DNA from: Rubripirellula tenax
GTDB taxonomy: Bacteria > Planctomycetota > Planctomycetia > Pirellulales > Pirellulaceae
Length of the DNA stretch: 64,000 bases
Assembly (NCBI RefSeq): GCF_007860125.1
Contig: NZ_SJPW01000007.1
Span: forward strand, 248,001-312,000
Reading direction: 5' to 3'
In this document: one piece after another, positions 28,840 through 38,429 of the stretch
Position numbering within the stretch: position 1 is the first letter of the stretch
How the letters are laid out: each line of letters starts with the position of its first letter
Translations under genes and position numbers: made by a program
The notes under the pieces: generated by a model
The model's input: only the letters and a program-made list of their open reading frames with translations
Database searches by the model: none
Told to the model about the DNA's origin: nothing

Positions 28840-29482
28840 TCACCAACGCCCCGCCGACGAAATGGCAAGCGACGACGTTCCAAAAATGGACCACTCCTAC
28901 GATGGGATCGAAGAATACGACAATCCGCTGCCGGGTTGGTGGAAGTGGTTGTTCATCGGATCAATCGTGTTCAGTCCCTTTTACTGGATGTTTTATCACG
29001 GTGGTGCGGCCGGCCGCAGCGTGGAAGACCAATACGGGATTGCCCTGGCTGCGAACACGCGGCTTCAATTCGCCGAAATCGGCGATTTGTCGCCCGATGC
29101 GGATACCATCGTCACCTATCTGCACAAAGCAAGTTGGGTGAAGGTTGGTGAATCGGTTTTCAAAGCGAACTGCATTTCGTGTCACGGGCGCGAGGGCGAA
29201 GGCAAAGTCGGTCCGAACCTGACCGATCAAATGTTCAAGAACGTTGTGAAAATCGAAGACATCGCTCGCATCATCAATGAAGGTGCGGGCGGCGGCGCGA
29301 TGCCAAAATGGTCCAACCGATTGCATCCCAATGAAGTCGTCTTGGTTTCGGCTTACGTGGCAAGCCTGCGCGGCAAAGAACTGGAAGGACGCATCCCCGA
29401 AGGGAAAGCCATTCCTCCCTGGCCCGAACCCAAACCAGAAGCCGACGTCGAAGCCAAAGCCGAGGCAGATCAAGGAAAATGA
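28832..29482 (+). CDS. ccoP: cbb3 oxidase subunit III, mono-haem CcoP
   Basis: A 216-residue membrane-anchored c-type cytochrome. DNPLPGWWKWLFIGSIVFSPFYWMF (about 28-55) is the CcoP membrane anchor. One cytochrome c domain follows with CISCH at 114-118 and a distal methionine in GGGAMPKW. Proteobacterial CcoP carries two such domains; here only one CxxCH exists. The C-terminus is a Glu/Ala-rich tail. It passes electrons from soluble cytochrome to CcoO/CcoN. Overlaps ccoQ upstream and ccoG downstream (ATGA). Confidence 0.92.
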   Translation: MSSHQRPADEMASDDVPKMDHSYDGIEEYDNPLPGWWKWLFIGSIVFSPFYWMFYHGGAAGRSVEDQYGIALAANTRLQFAEIGDLSPDADTIVTYLHKASWVKVGESVFKANCISCHGREGEGKVGPNLTDQMFKNVVKIEDIARIINEGAGGGAMPKWSNRLHPNEVVLVSAYVASLRGKELEGRIPEGKAIPPWPEPKPEADVEAKAEADQGK

Positions 29483-30990
29483 GTTTCGCGTTGCCGATAT
29501 CGTCTGCGCTATCCCCTTGCTCGGCATGTCCGTCCCAGCGGTGTGGAAACGTTTCTGCGGTGCATGCCTTTGCGACGGATTCCGGTGGATCAACATCGCC
29601 GCTCTTGGATTCGCCCGAGCACGTGCTGAGCACCTTAGAGGCAGACGGCAGCCGGCGATGGTTGCGGCCCAAATTGGCGCCCGGCAATTGGTGGAAGAAA
29701 CGACGTGTGGTCGCCTACCTGTTGATGGTTGTGTTTGTCGCGATCCCTCACTTGCGTATCGGGGGTAAGCCGCTGATCCTGCTTGACATCGTCGCTCGCC
29801 AATTCACGGTTTTGGGCCGAACGTTCTATCCGACCGACACGATGTTGTTAGCGTTGTTGATGCTTTCGGTATTTGTTTCGATCGTCTTGCTGACGGCGAT
29901 CACCGGCCGCGCCTGGTGTGGCTGGGCGTGTCCGCAAACGGTGTACATGGAGTTTCTGTTTCGTCCGATCGATCGGTTCTTTGAAGGAACAACGGGCAAA
30001 GGCGGAAAACCGAAGTCAGGCCGGAATGCGTTTTGGCATGTGGCAAGGATCGCGGTTTACTTGGTCCTTTGCATGTTCTTGGCGCATACGTTTTTGGCGT
30101 ACTTTGTCGGCACCGAAAAACTGGCCCAATGGGTTCGCAGTTCACCAATCCAGCATCCGGCCGCATTTTTGGTCATGGCCGGCACGACGGGACTGATGCT
30201 GTTCGACTTTCTGTTCTTCCGCGAACAGATGTGCTTGATCGCCTGTCCGTACGGACGTTTTCAATCCGTCATGCTGGACGAGCAGTCGTTGATCGTTGCC
30301 TATGACCCCGTCCGCGGTGAACCGCGGAAAAAGGGAAAGCGTGTCGTCGACGAAACGACGGGCGCGACCGCGGGTGATTGTGTCGATTGCAACCAGTGCG
30401 TGGTTGTTTGTCCCACGGGAATTGACATTCGAAACGGCTTGCAAATGGAGTGCATCAATTGCACTCAATGCATCGACGCGTGCGATTCGGTCATGGACAA
30501 GGTCGACCGACCTCGCGGCTTGATCCGCTACAGCTCGCAAGACGCGATCGCCCGAAAACCGAAGAAGCTGGTTCGCGCAAGAACAATCATCTATCCGCTG
30601 ATCCTGTCGATCGTGCTAGGCGGATTCGCATATGCGATCGGTGTGAAATCAGGCTTCGACGCACGGGTCATTCGTGGCAAGGGCAACCCGTTTACGGTCG
30701 AAAAAGGCGGAATGGTTTCCAATTCGTTTCACTTGCGGATTGTGAATCGGACCGATGTTCAACAAAACTATCAGTTGACGGTTATTTCCCCGGATGGCGC
30801 GAAGCTTGAGGTCATCGACGTGGATAAACTGACACTGCAACCTGGCGACTCGAGACTTGTACCTTTTAGTCTTCGATTTCCGACTCGCACGACCTTTGGC
30901 GACGGGAACGAGGAAGCAAAGTTAGAGATCGCGGACGAGAGCGAAAACGAGCGAGTCGTCGATTTCCGAATCCTCGGACCAAGAATATGA
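29479..30990 (+). CDS. ccoG: CcoG/RdxA/FixG polyferredoxin
   Basis: A 503-residue membrane iron-sulfur protein, implicated in copper reduction during cbb3 assembly. After a Ser-rich N-terminus come membrane helices, the motif WCGWACPQTVYMEF and MCLIACPYGR. Two 4Fe-4S ferredoxin motifs (CVDCNQCVVVCP and CINCTQCIDACD) follow, then a further helix and a C-terminal Ig-like FixG domain. Starts four bases before the ccoP stop and ends overlapping ccoH. The N-terminal ~60 residues are not conserved-looking, so a later start is possible. Confidence 0.93.
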   Translation: MSFALPISSALSPCSACPSQRCGNVSAVHAFATDSGGSTSPLLDSPEHVLSTLEADGSRRWLRPKLAPGNWWKKRRVVAYLLMVVFVAIPHLRIGGKPLILLDIVARQFTVLGRTFYPTDTMLLALLMLSVFVSIVLLTAITGRAWCGWACPQTVYMEFLFRPIDRFFEGTTGKGGKPKSGRNAFWHVARIAVYLVLCMFLAHTFLAYFVGTEKLAQWVRSSPIQHPAAFLVMAGTTGLMLFDFLFFREQMCLIACPYGRFQSVMLDEQSLIVAYDPVRGEPRKKGKRVVDETTGATAGDCVDCNQCVVVCPTGIDIRNGLQMECINCTQCIDACDSVMDKVDRPRGLIRYSSQDAIARKPKKLVRARTIIYPLILSIVLGGFAYAIGVKSGFDARVIRGKGNPFTVEKGGMVSNSFHLRIVNRTDVQQNYQLTVISPDGAKLEVIDVDKLTLQPGDSRLVPFSLRFPTRTTFGDGNEEAKLEIADESENERVVDFRILGPRI

Positions 30991-31538
30991 ATACGAATCC
31001 AAACAACATGGCCGATATGTCAACGTCAAGTCTTGGGCAATCCGATGCATCAAAGAACGAACGCCGAGCGAAACGGTTTTGGGTCTCGTTGGTCGTGACG
31101 CTTCTAGGCATCCAATTGCTGATCGGATTTGTCGCCATCCGGCTTGCGACGGGCGATCCATCCGCGGCGATTGTTCCCGACTATCACAATGCGGCGCTGA
31201 ACTGGGACGTGTCGCAACGTGCGATCACCGCGGCGGACCGAATGGGGTGGACCGTATCGATCGCGACGTCGGATGTTGCCGACGCACGGGGTATGCGGGC
31301 AACAGAAATTTCGATCTTGGATGATCAAGACCAGCCTGTCGATGATCTGCGTATCATGGCCAGTATTTACCACCACGCGCGGGCTGCGAACGTTCAAACC
31401 TTTGCGATCGAATCCATCGGTCAAGGTCGTTACCTGACGCTCGCTCCGATGCAACGACCGGGGCTTTGGCAAATGGAATTGATGATCGAGGGCGCAGAAC
31501 AGTTGATCAAGAAGTCCAGCGAGATCACCGTCTTGTAG
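30987..31538 (+). CDS. ccoH: CcoH/FixH assembly protein
   Basis: A 183-residue protein with one N-terminal membrane span (FWVSLVVTLLGIQLLIGFVAIRLA, about 31-55) and a periplasmic FixH domain containing PDYHNAALNWD, a recognisable FixH/CcoH motif. A beta-rich portion ending LWQMELMIEGAEQ follows. CcoH binds and stabilises newly made CcoN and CcoP. The ATG at 30987 overlaps the ccoG stop. Confidence 0.88.
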   Translation: MNTNPNNMADMSTSSLGQSDASKNERRAKRFWVSLVVTLLGIQLLIGFVAIRLATGDPSAAIVPDYHNAALNWDVSQRAITAADRMGWTVSIATSDVADARGMRATEISILDDQDQPVDDLRIMASIYHHARAANVQTFAIESIGQGRYLTLAPMQRPGLWQMELMIEGAEQLIKKSSEITVL

Positions 31539-31593
31539 TGGGTTACCGACTGCGCGGCCCAAACGTAAATCTTTCACTTTCGTCGAATCAAGC

Positions 31594-32466
31594 ATGTTGA
31601 TTTTGATCACTGCCGTCGTCACCGCCAGCCTGCTTGGCAGCATGCACTGCGTAGGCATGTGTGGCCCGTTGGCCATGTGGGCCAGCGGGATCGGTGATCG
31701 TGCGTCACGAAGTACGGTCGTGGTGGCGACGTCGATGTATCACATCGGACGATTGACAACGTACGTGATCGCTGGCTTGATCGCCGGATGGATCGGCAGT
31801 GCGCTGGACGTCGGCGGAAACTGGATCGGCGTTCAAGTGGCTGCGGCGCGAGTGGTCGGTGCAATCATGGTACTGATCGGCGCGTGGAAACTGTGGTCGA
31901 TCGTTGGTGGTTCATCGGCAGGTGCCAAACCGTTGAAGCTGTCGCGCGTCAGCGGCGTGCTGGTGAAGTTGCGGCCACGTCTGTTTCGCTTGCCGATCGT
32001 GACGCGTGCCTTTGCGACGGGACTTCTTACGACGCTGCTGCCCTGTGGGTGGCTTTACTTGTTTGCGTTGTTCTCGGCCGGAACCGCGGATCCGATCAAG
32101 GGCGGCGTGGTGATGGCGGCGTTCTGGGTGGGCACCGTTCCTGCGTTGACTGCGCTCGTCGCCGGGTCGCAGATGCTGTCTCGCAGGTTCACGATGGCAG
32201 TTCCCGCGATCGCCGCCGCAATGCTGATTTTGACGGGTTGCTTTACGGCATCGGGACGCGGTTTCGCAAACCTGGATGCAATTGCCCGCTTGCAGTCGTC
32301 GGTCGATGTGGGGCTGGACGGCGTTGATCCCGCCGAATTGGTTTCGGAAGTTCAAGATTCGGCTTCAAAGCCGTTGCCTTGCTGCTGTGTGGGCGAGAAG
32401 GTTTGCGACGGCGAAGTTTCCGAAGAACTTGACGTGGATCACGAAGCAATTCTGGCCGGTCCCTAG
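31594..32466 (+). CDS. DsbD_2/TauE-SafE-like membrane protein of the cco operon
   Basis: A 290-residue protein with about six membrane helices. The first helix contains GSMHCVGMCGPLAMWA, the cysteine-pair motif typical of the DsbD_2/'sulfite exporter TauE/SafE' family members encoded in cco operons. TLLPCGWLY in the fourth helix is the matching second cysteine motif. The C-terminal tail has a CCC cluster and acidic residues. It probably moves copper or reducing equivalents for oxidase assembly; sulfite export is not implied. It lies between ccoH and ccoI, whose start region carries a duplication. Confidence 0.85.
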   Translation: MLILITAVVTASLLGSMHCVGMCGPLAMWASGIGDRASRSTVVVATSMYHIGRLTTYVIAGLIAGWIGSALDVGGNWIGVQVAAARVVGAIMVLIGAWKLWSIVGGSSAGAKPLKLSRVSGVLVKLRPRLFRLPIVTRAFATGLLTTLLPCGWLYLFALFSAGTADPIKGGVVMAAFWVGTVPALTALVAGSQMLSRRFTMAVPAIAAAMLILTGCFTASGRGFANLDAIARLQSSVDVGLDGVDPAELVSEVQDSASKPLPCCCVGEKVCDGEVSEELDVDHEAILAGP

Positions 32467-32492
32467 AGCCATGCCAGCTAGAGCCATGCCAG
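32463..32492 (+). repeat. Perfect 15-bp tandem duplication at the ccoI start
   Basis: CTAGAGCCATGCCAG occurs at 32463-32477 and again at 32478-32492. The first copy contains the stop codon of the upstream gene. Each copy provides an in-frame ATG for ccoI (32471 and 32486), giving the N-terminus MPARAMPGQ. Confidence 0.9.
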
Positions 32493-34966
32493 GACAATCA
32501 ACACGTGACGTCAACGGTTCGACGTCGTCCGGACGTGTCGAATTGGATTGCATCCATTGCGGACTTCCGACGCCGTGCGCTTTTGATACGGATCCGTCGA
32601 CCGTGTTTTGCTGCAACGGTTGCCGTGGTGCGTATGACCTGATCCACGGCTGGGGCCTGCAGGACTACTACGCGCTTCGCGACCAAGTGTCGGGGTCACC
32701 GGCCGGTCCGGCGGGCGGCGAGAAGTCTCGCTACGATGCGTTCGACAGCGACGCCTTTTTAGGTGATTCGGCGCCAAGATTGCAAAGTGATGGAATGGCG
32801 ACCGCCGAGTTTGCCGTTCACGGACTGCACTGTGCCGCGTGCGCTTGGTTGATTGAGAACGCAGCAGCCCGTACATCGGGCTGGCAATCCGCCCGTGTGC
32901 AAATGAGCGATCACACGCTAAGAGTGATGTTCGATCCCAGCCGGATCGTACTCAGCCAGATCGCAAGGTTGATGGATCGACTCGGTTATGAGTTGGCCCC
33001 CTTGGCGGGCAAAAGGCATGACCATTTTCGAATCGAGAATCGTCGGCTGTTGATGCAAATCGCGGTGGCGGGTTTCTGCGCCATGAATGCGATGTGGATT
33101 GCGATCGCCCTGTACGCGGGCGATGCATCGGGCGTGGAAGCGAACCATCGGTTTTTCCTTCGCGTGATCGGTACGGGATTGGGCGTCGTCGCTGTCTTGA
33201 TTCCCGGACGCACGTTCTTTCGCGGAGCCCTGGCGTCGTTGCGGACAAGGACGCCGCACATGGATTTGCCGGTCGCATTGGGGCTTTCCGTCGGCACGAT
33301 TGCGGGGCTGGCCAGTGCCGTTTCCGGTCGGGGCGACGTTTATTTTGATTCACTTGCCGTTCTGGTGTTCCTGCTGCTGATCGGTCGATGGATTCAATTT
33401 CGTCAACAACACCGCGCCGCCAAGGCGGTCGATTTATTGCTGCGAGTGACACCGATGCACGCCCAGCGTGTGACCACCGACGGGGCTACCGAATGGGTGC
33501 TTGTCGACGTCCTTGCCATCGACGACGTCATCCGAGTTGCAGCTGGGGAAAGTATCGCCGCCGACGGATACATCGTCGCTGGCGAAACGATGCTGGATCG
33601 TTCGCTGCTCACCGGCGAGAGTCAACCGGTCGGGGCTAACCAGGGTGACGAAGTCTCGGCGGGAACGATCAACCTTGTTCGCAGTGTTGACGTGCGCGTT
33701 GCGGCAACCGGCCGTGATAGCCGCATTGGCAAAGTCATGCAGTCGGTCGAATTGGCGGCATCGACGCGAACTCCGATCGTCCAGTTGGCCGACCGAATCG
33801 GTGGAGTGTTCGTGGTGGTCGTCACTTTTTTGGCGTTGCTGGTGATGGTGGTGTGGTGGTCGTCGGGGTGGGAATTAGCGGCGGCGCACGCGACGTCGTT
33901 GCTGATCGTCGCGTGTCCCTGTGCGCTTGCCTTGGCAACACCGCTTGCGATTGCCGTCTCGTTGGGTCGCGCCGCGAAACAGAAGATACTTATACGTGAT
34001 GGTTCTTCGCTTCAACAACTTGCAAAGCCAGGCACGCTTTGGTTCGACAAGACGGGGACGTTGACCCAAGGTCGCCCGACGGTGGAATTGATCTTCGGTT
34101 CCGACGAAGCTGTCCGTTTGGCCGCCCAGATCGAACGAGGCTGTTGTCACCCGACCGCCGAAGCGATCGTGCGATTCGTCGGTCAGGGCGTCGATACTTG
34201 GCCCGATGCGAAATCGGAGTTTTTCCGAAACGGAGTGATCGGAGTTGTCGACGGCTTGACCGTCGCGGTCGGCAATGTCGACTTCATGGAACAGCAAAGT
34301 GTCCTCGTCGGCGATCCGATCTTCGACGCAATTTGCACGGCCGTCGGTCGCCATGCCAGTCCCGTGGTGATCGGGGTCAATGGGGAAGCCGTGGCCGTGG
34401 TCGGAGTCGCGGACCCGTTGAAACCACACGCGGCCGAAACGATCCAGGAATTGCAAAGGCTCGGCTTTCGCGTCGGAATTTTGTCGGGTGATCACAGGGA
34501 CATTGTCGACCGGGTCGCGGTTCAACTTGGCGTCGATTCCGAATTGGCCCACGGAGGCCTTTCACCGGAAGATAAACTCTCTATCGTTCAGCAGCGAAGC
34601 GATGGCAACGTTGTGATGGTGGGCGACGGTGCCAATGACGCTGCTGCTCTGGCTGCCGCCGACGTGGGGATCGCGGTCCGTGGGGGTGCGGAAGTCAGTT
34701 TGCAGGCGGCGCCCGTTTTCATTGCATCAGGTGAGTTGACGAGTGTGATCTCGCTGATCGGCGGTGCGCGTCGCACGTCATGGTTGATCGTTGTCGCATT
34801 CACGGTTTCTCTGGCTTACAATATCGTGGCGGTTGGGTTGGCGATGTGCGGTATCATCAACCCGTTGTTGGCCGCCATTTTGATGCCCATCAGTTCGGTT
34901 TCGGTATTAACATTGACGTTGCTATGGCCGACCTTTCGTGCGGCCAAAGAAAGAACAAATTCATGA
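32471..34966 (+). CDS. ccoI: Copper-exporting P-type ATPase CcoI/FixI
   Basis: An 831-residue P1B-type ATPase that exports copper for cbb3 assembly. The N-terminus has a cysteine-rich metal-binding domain (Cys27/Cys30 of CIHCG, then FCCNGCRGAYDLIH), followed by an HMA domain with CAAC at 121-124. It has eight predicted membrane helices, with the CPC transport motif at 482-484. Asp526 in DKTGT is phosphorylated; the HP motif is in CCHPTAEA and the hinge is MVGDGANDAAAL. Starts at the ATG at 32471, or at 32486 in the duplicated copy. Ends overlapping ccoS (ATGA). Confidence 0.95.
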   Translation: MPARAMPGQSTRDVNGSTSSGRVELDCIHCGLPTPCAFDTDPSTVFCCNGCRGAYDLIHGWGLQDYYALRDQVSGSPAGPAGGEKSRYDAFDSDAFLGDSAPRLQSDGMATAEFAVHGLHCAACAWLIENAAARTSGWQSARVQMSDHTLRVMFDPSRIVLSQIARLMDRLGYELAPLAGKRHDHFRIENRRLLMQIAVAGFCAMNAMWIAIALYAGDASGVEANHRFFLRVIGTGLGVVAVLIPGRTFFRGALASLRTRTPHMDLPVALGLSVGTIAGLASAVSGRGDVYFDSLAVLVFLLLIGRWIQFRQQHRAAKAVDLLLRVTPMHAQRVTTDGATEWVLVDVLAIDDVIRVAAGESIAADGYIVAGETMLDRSLLTGESQPVGANQGDEVSAGTINLVRSVDVRVAATGRDSRIGKVMQSVELAASTRTPIVQLADRIGGVFVVVVTFLALLVMVVWWSSGWELAAAHATSLLIVACPCALALATPLAIAVSLGRAAKQKILIRDGSSLQQLAKPGTLWFDKTGTLTQGRPTVELIFGSDEAVRLAAQIERGCCHPTAEAIVRFVGQGVDTWPDAKSEFFRNGVIGVVDGLTVAVGNVDFMEQQSVLVGDPIFDAICTAVGRHASPVVIGVNGEAVAVVGVADPLKPHAAETIQELQRLGFRVGILSGDHRDIVDRVAVQLGVDSELAHGGLSPEDKLSIVQQRSDGNVVMVGDGANDAAALAAADVGIAVRGGAEVSLQAAPVFIASGELTSVISLIGGARRTSWLIVVAFTVSLAYNIVAVGLAMCGIINPLLAAILMPISSVSVLTLTLLWPTFRAAKERTNS

Positions 34967-35154
34967 GCGTCATCTACATTGCCCTTCCGATCGCATTGGC
35001 CCTCGGCGCGGCAGGCATGATTGCTTGTGTCATTTGCATTCGAAGCGGACAGTACGACGACATGGATACGCCTTCGATGCGGATGTTGATCGACGATCGT
35101 CAGCTTGATGAAGACATCGACACTGATTCTCCTTCGACGAAACAACAGCCTTGA
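34963..35154 (+). CDS. ccoS: CcoS cbb3 oxidase maturation protein
   Basis: A 63-residue single-span protein (MSVIYIALPIALALGAAGMI) with the family signature RSGQYDDMDTPSMRMLIDD. CcoS is needed to insert cofactors into cbb3 oxidase and normally follows ccoI. The ATG at 34963 overlaps the ccoI stop, and its own TGA overlaps the TTG start of the histidine-kinase gene, so all three are translationally coupled. Confidence 0.93.
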   Translation: MSVIYIALPIALALGAAGMIACVICIRSGQYDDMDTPSMRMLIDDRQLDEDIDTDSPSTKQQP

Positions 35155-36647
35155 GTACCGACGAAAAGCTGCTCGAAAGCGAGCGCCGCTTGCGGTCAGT
35201 CCTAGAGGCAGTCGTCGACGCGATCATCACGATGGGTGAGAACGGGTTGATCGAGTCGTTCAACCCGGCGGCTGAACGAATCTTTGGGTATCGAGCCGAG
35301 GAAGTCATCGGCGAGAACGTCAAGATCCTTATGCCCGATCCCTATCGCACGAAACATGACGACTATCTGCGTCACTTTCGTCGTACCGGCGAAAAAAAAA
35401 TCATCGGTATCGGCCGTGAAGTCGAAGGCCGCCGTAAAGACGGAAAGATCTTTCCGATGGACTTGGCTGTCAGCGAAGTCTTTCTTCCCGATCGAAAATT
35501 GTTCACCGGAATCATCCGCGACATCACCGATCGAAAAGCGGCTGAGGCTGCGATCGTCGAGAGCGAACGGCGGCTGTCGACTCTCTTGGGCAACTTACCC
35601 GGCGCAGCCTACCGACGTTGGAACGATGAAAATTGGTCGTTCCAATTCATCAGCGATGGTTGCCAAGACATTTGTGGCTATACGCCAGACGAATTGGTCG
35701 CAGGCGATCCGACTTGGTGCGATTTGATCGATTCTGGCGATTGCGACGAACTTCGCGAACAGGTTCGAGATCGACTGCAACGAAGCTTACCTTTCCAAGC
35801 GGTCTACCGTATTCGCCATCGCCTTGGCGAGATCCGAGTTGTCTTAGAACAGGGAGTCGGAATTTTTTCGGATGACGGAACCTTGTTGGCGATCGAAGGG
35901 TTCATCTCTGATACGACCGAGTTGCAGAAGGCTCGCGAGAAACTGATGCAGTCCGAGCGTTTGGCGGCGATGGGTCAAATGTTGTCGGGGATCGCGCACG
36001 AGAGTCGAAACGCGTTGCAGCGGATCCAGGCCAGTGTGGACATGCTCAACATCGAAATCGCGGAAGACTCCGAAGCGGCTGGCGACGTAGCGAAGATCGC
36101 CCGAGCCCGCGATGACCTGCAACGATTGTTTGAAGAATTGCGAAGCTTCGCCGCGCCCATCCACTTAGAAACATCCATCGCGGATGTATCGGCAGTGCTG
36201 CAACAAGCCTGGAGCCATTTGGAAGCGACCGTCGGCGGTCGTGAAGTGCAATGGAATGTCGAAAACAAAGATTGCGATTGGACATGCCGTGTCGATGTGT
36301 TTCGTATCGGCCAGGTTTTCCGAAATCTGATCGAGAACAGTTTGGCGGCATGTAGCGATCCGGTGCGACTGGATGTGCTTTGCGAACCTACAAGTCTGGC
36401 GGGCGAATCTGCCATAGCAATCACGTTTCGCGACAACGGGCCTGGATTGACCGACGAACAAAAACGGCGAGTCTTCGAGGCCTTCTTCACCACCAAGACC
36501 AAAGGCACCGGGCTTGGGATGGCGATTGCCCAACGCGTGGTCGAATCCCACGGCGGAACGCTCTCGACGGGCACCGGCGATCACGACGGAGCCGAATTTG
36601 TGGTCGTGTTGCCGCGGGCGACGCCGTCGGACGCGGCCGGTTTCTAG
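35151..36647 (+). CDS. FixL-like PAS-PAS sensor histidine kinase
   Basis: A 498-residue soluble kinase. PAS1 (about 8-130) matches the FixL haem domain: His69 in PYRTKHDDYL and Arg89 in IIGIGREV lie 20 residues apart, the spacing of the proximal His200 and Arg220 of Bradyrhizobium FixL. PAS2 spans about 140-255. The H-box is MLSGIAHESRNAL with phosphorylated His283; the ATPase has NLIENSLAACS, DNGPGL and GTGLGMAIA. It probably senses oxygen and phosphorylates the response regulator encoded 288 bases downstream. TTG start overlapping the ccoS stop. Haem binding is inferred from alignment only. Confidence 0.85.
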   Translation: MSTDEKLLESERRLRSVLEAVVDAIITMGENGLIESFNPAAERIFGYRAEEVIGENVKILMPDPYRTKHDDYLRHFRRTGEKKIIGIGREVEGRRKDGKIFPMDLAVSEVFLPDRKLFTGIIRDITDRKAAEAAIVESERRLSTLLGNLPGAAYRRWNDENWSFQFISDGCQDICGYTPDELVAGDPTWCDLIDSGDCDELREQVRDRLQRSLPFQAVYRIRHRLGEIRVVLEQGVGIFSDDGTLLAIEGFISDTTELQKAREKLMQSERLAAMGQMLSGIAHESRNALQRIQASVDMLNIEIAEDSEAAGDVAKIARARDDLQRLFEELRSFAAPIHLETSIADVSAVLQQAWSHLEATVGGREVQWNVENKDCDWTCRVDVFRIGQVFRNLIENSLAACSDPVRLDVLCEPTSLAGESAIAITFRDNGPGLTDEQKRRVFEAFFTTKTKGTGLGMAIAQRVVESHGGTLSTGTGDHDGAEFVVVLPRATPSDAAGF

Positions 36648-36935
36648 CGGCACGCGTGGAAGATTCCCATTGATGGAATGCAACTTGCGTTTTATCCATT
36701 CGGAACCGTTTCACTGGGAAACGTCACACCGATCCGCCGGATCGGATCGACCGCCTGGCCTCGAAAACACGTTGCTTTGCGTAATCGACTCCCCTTTTCG
36801 CCGGGGCGTTTCGGAATCCAAGCAACCCTTGGCCATGTGAGCGTCTGAAGACCGTAGGTGTGCACATTAGCGCGCTTTCGCGGATCTGAGCTATTCTTGA
36901 ACGTGACGACTCGACGAACAAAAAGTATTTTTGAA

Positions 36936-38429
36936 ATGAACGACACCTCGATCGAACTCTTGCTCGTCGAAGATGAAGACGATTTCCGAGAGACCTGTGC
37001 CCGTTGGATGGAGCGAAAAGGGCACCGCGTCACGGCAGTATCCAACGGTGCCGAAGCACTTGGACTTTGCGAGAGTCGCAGTTTTCAAGTTGCCGTTTTC
37101 GATATGAACATGCCGGGTATGTCGGGCATCGAACTGCTGCAACGTGTCCAACAAGCGGGTTTCGATATGGAGGTCATCATCTTGACGGGACAGGGAACGA
37201 TCGAGTCGGCCGTGTCAGCGATGAAGATGGGTGCGTGTGACTATTTGACGAAACCCTGTTCACTCGGCGATCTTGAACATCACTGCATGCTGGCGCGGAC
37301 GCGCGGTGAATTGCGTCGCGAGAACGTGCAACTCAAAGCGGTCATTTCTCGCAGTCGGCCCAAACTGCCCTTGGTTGGCGAAAGCGGATCGATGCGAGCG
37401 GTCGCGAGAATGATCGAAAAGGTCGCGCCGACGGACCGACCTGTACTGGTTCAAGGCGCCAGCGGTACCGGGAAGGAAGTGGTGGCTCGCGAGATCCAGC
37501 AGCGTAGTCCGCTTCGCGACAAGCCCTTTGTGACGATCAACTGCGCGGCGCTTCCGGAACAGTTGGTCGAAAGTGAACTGTTCGGCCACCAAAAAGGTTC
37601 CTTCACCGGAGCCACGGCAGAGAAGCCTGGGTTGTTTGAAATCGCTGACGGGGGCACGTTGTTCATTGACGAGATCGGCGAATTGCCGCTCACGCTTCAG
37701 CCGAAATTGCTGCGCGTGTTGGAGGATGGATCGATGCGGCGGATCGGTTCGGCCAAAGAGCGAATGGTGCACGTCCGGATCATCGCAGCGACCAATCGCG
37801 ACCTTGCCGCGGAAGTCGAAAAGGGTAACTTTCGCGAAGACCTCTTCTATCGCATCAATGTGCTGCCGCTTCAGCTTCCGTTGCTTAGCGAGCGTGAAGG
37901 AGACATCGACCGCTTGATCGAACACTACCTGCCAAAGCCATGGATCGTTGAACCCGACGTCCGTGCGGTATTGAATCAATATCCCTGGCCTGGGAACATT
38001 CGCCAATTGATCAACGTGATCCAGAGGGCCACGATCCTGGCCGAGGGCACTCGAATCACGATCAACGATCTTCCACCGGAAATTGTGAATTCCGTGAGAA
38101 ACGACTTGACCCTACGATCAACCCGAACCGTCGTCGATCAACCGGGCGAGTTGAAGGGGCTGGGCACAAACACGTTCCAGGCGAACCCGTTACCTGCGAA
38201 TACAACGTCGACTCGTACCACCGCTTCGACGGCGAGTCCTGATGGCGGAGCGGCCACGCTGGATGACATCGCCAAGGCACACGTGCTCGATGTTCTTGCG
38301 TCAGAAAATGGCAACAAGGCGCGAGCCGCACGGAGACTGGGAATCCATCGTCGCAAACTCTATCGGTTGCTTGAGCGATTCCAAGAATCGGATGTTGTCG
38401 AAGACTCGCGTGACGAATCAAACGTCTGA
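36936..38429 (+). CDS. NtrC-family sigma-54-dependent response regulator
   Basis: A 497-residue activator. The receiver domain (1-120) has the acceptor Asp56 in [13 protein letters not shown]. The AAA+ domain (about 145-385) has Walker A GASGTGKE at 174-181, GSFTGA at 221-226 (usual form GAFTGA, the sigma-54 contact loop), and Walker [14 protein letters not shown]. The C-terminal Fis-type helix-turn-helix is [21 protein letters not shown]. Expected partner: the FixL-like kinase upstream. The ATG at 36936 is chosen; the upstream frame to 36858 is not receiver-like. Its last 12 bases overlap the convergent winged-helix gene. Confidence 0.93.
   Translation: MNDTSIELLLVEDEDDFRETCARWMERKGHRVTAVSNGAEALGLCESRSFQVAVFDMNMPGMSGIELLQRVQQAGFDMEVIILTGQGTIESAVSAMKMGACDYLTKPCSLGDLEHHCMLARTRGELRRENVQLKAVISRSRPKLPLVGESGSMRAVARMIEKVAPTDRPVLVQGASGTGKEVVAREIQQRSPLRDKPFVTINCAALPEQLVESELFGHQKGSFTGATAEKPGLFEIADGGTLFIDEIGELPLTLQPKLLRVLEDGSMRRIGSAKERMVHVRIIAATNRDLAAEVEKGNFREDLFYRINVLPLQLPLLSEREGDIDRLIEHYLPKPWIVEPDVRAVLNQYPWPGNIRQLINVIQRATILAEGTRITINDLPPEIVNSVRNDLTLRSTRTVVDQPGELKGLGTNTFQANPLPANTTSTRTTASTASPDGGAATLDDIAKAHVLDVLASENGNKARAARRLGIHRRKLYRLLERFQESDVVEDSRDESNV

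Noticed and set aside
31594-32466. Sulfite exporter
   Set aside because: Although family names include TauE/SafE, the Cys motifs and position between ccoH and ccoI point to oxidase assembly.
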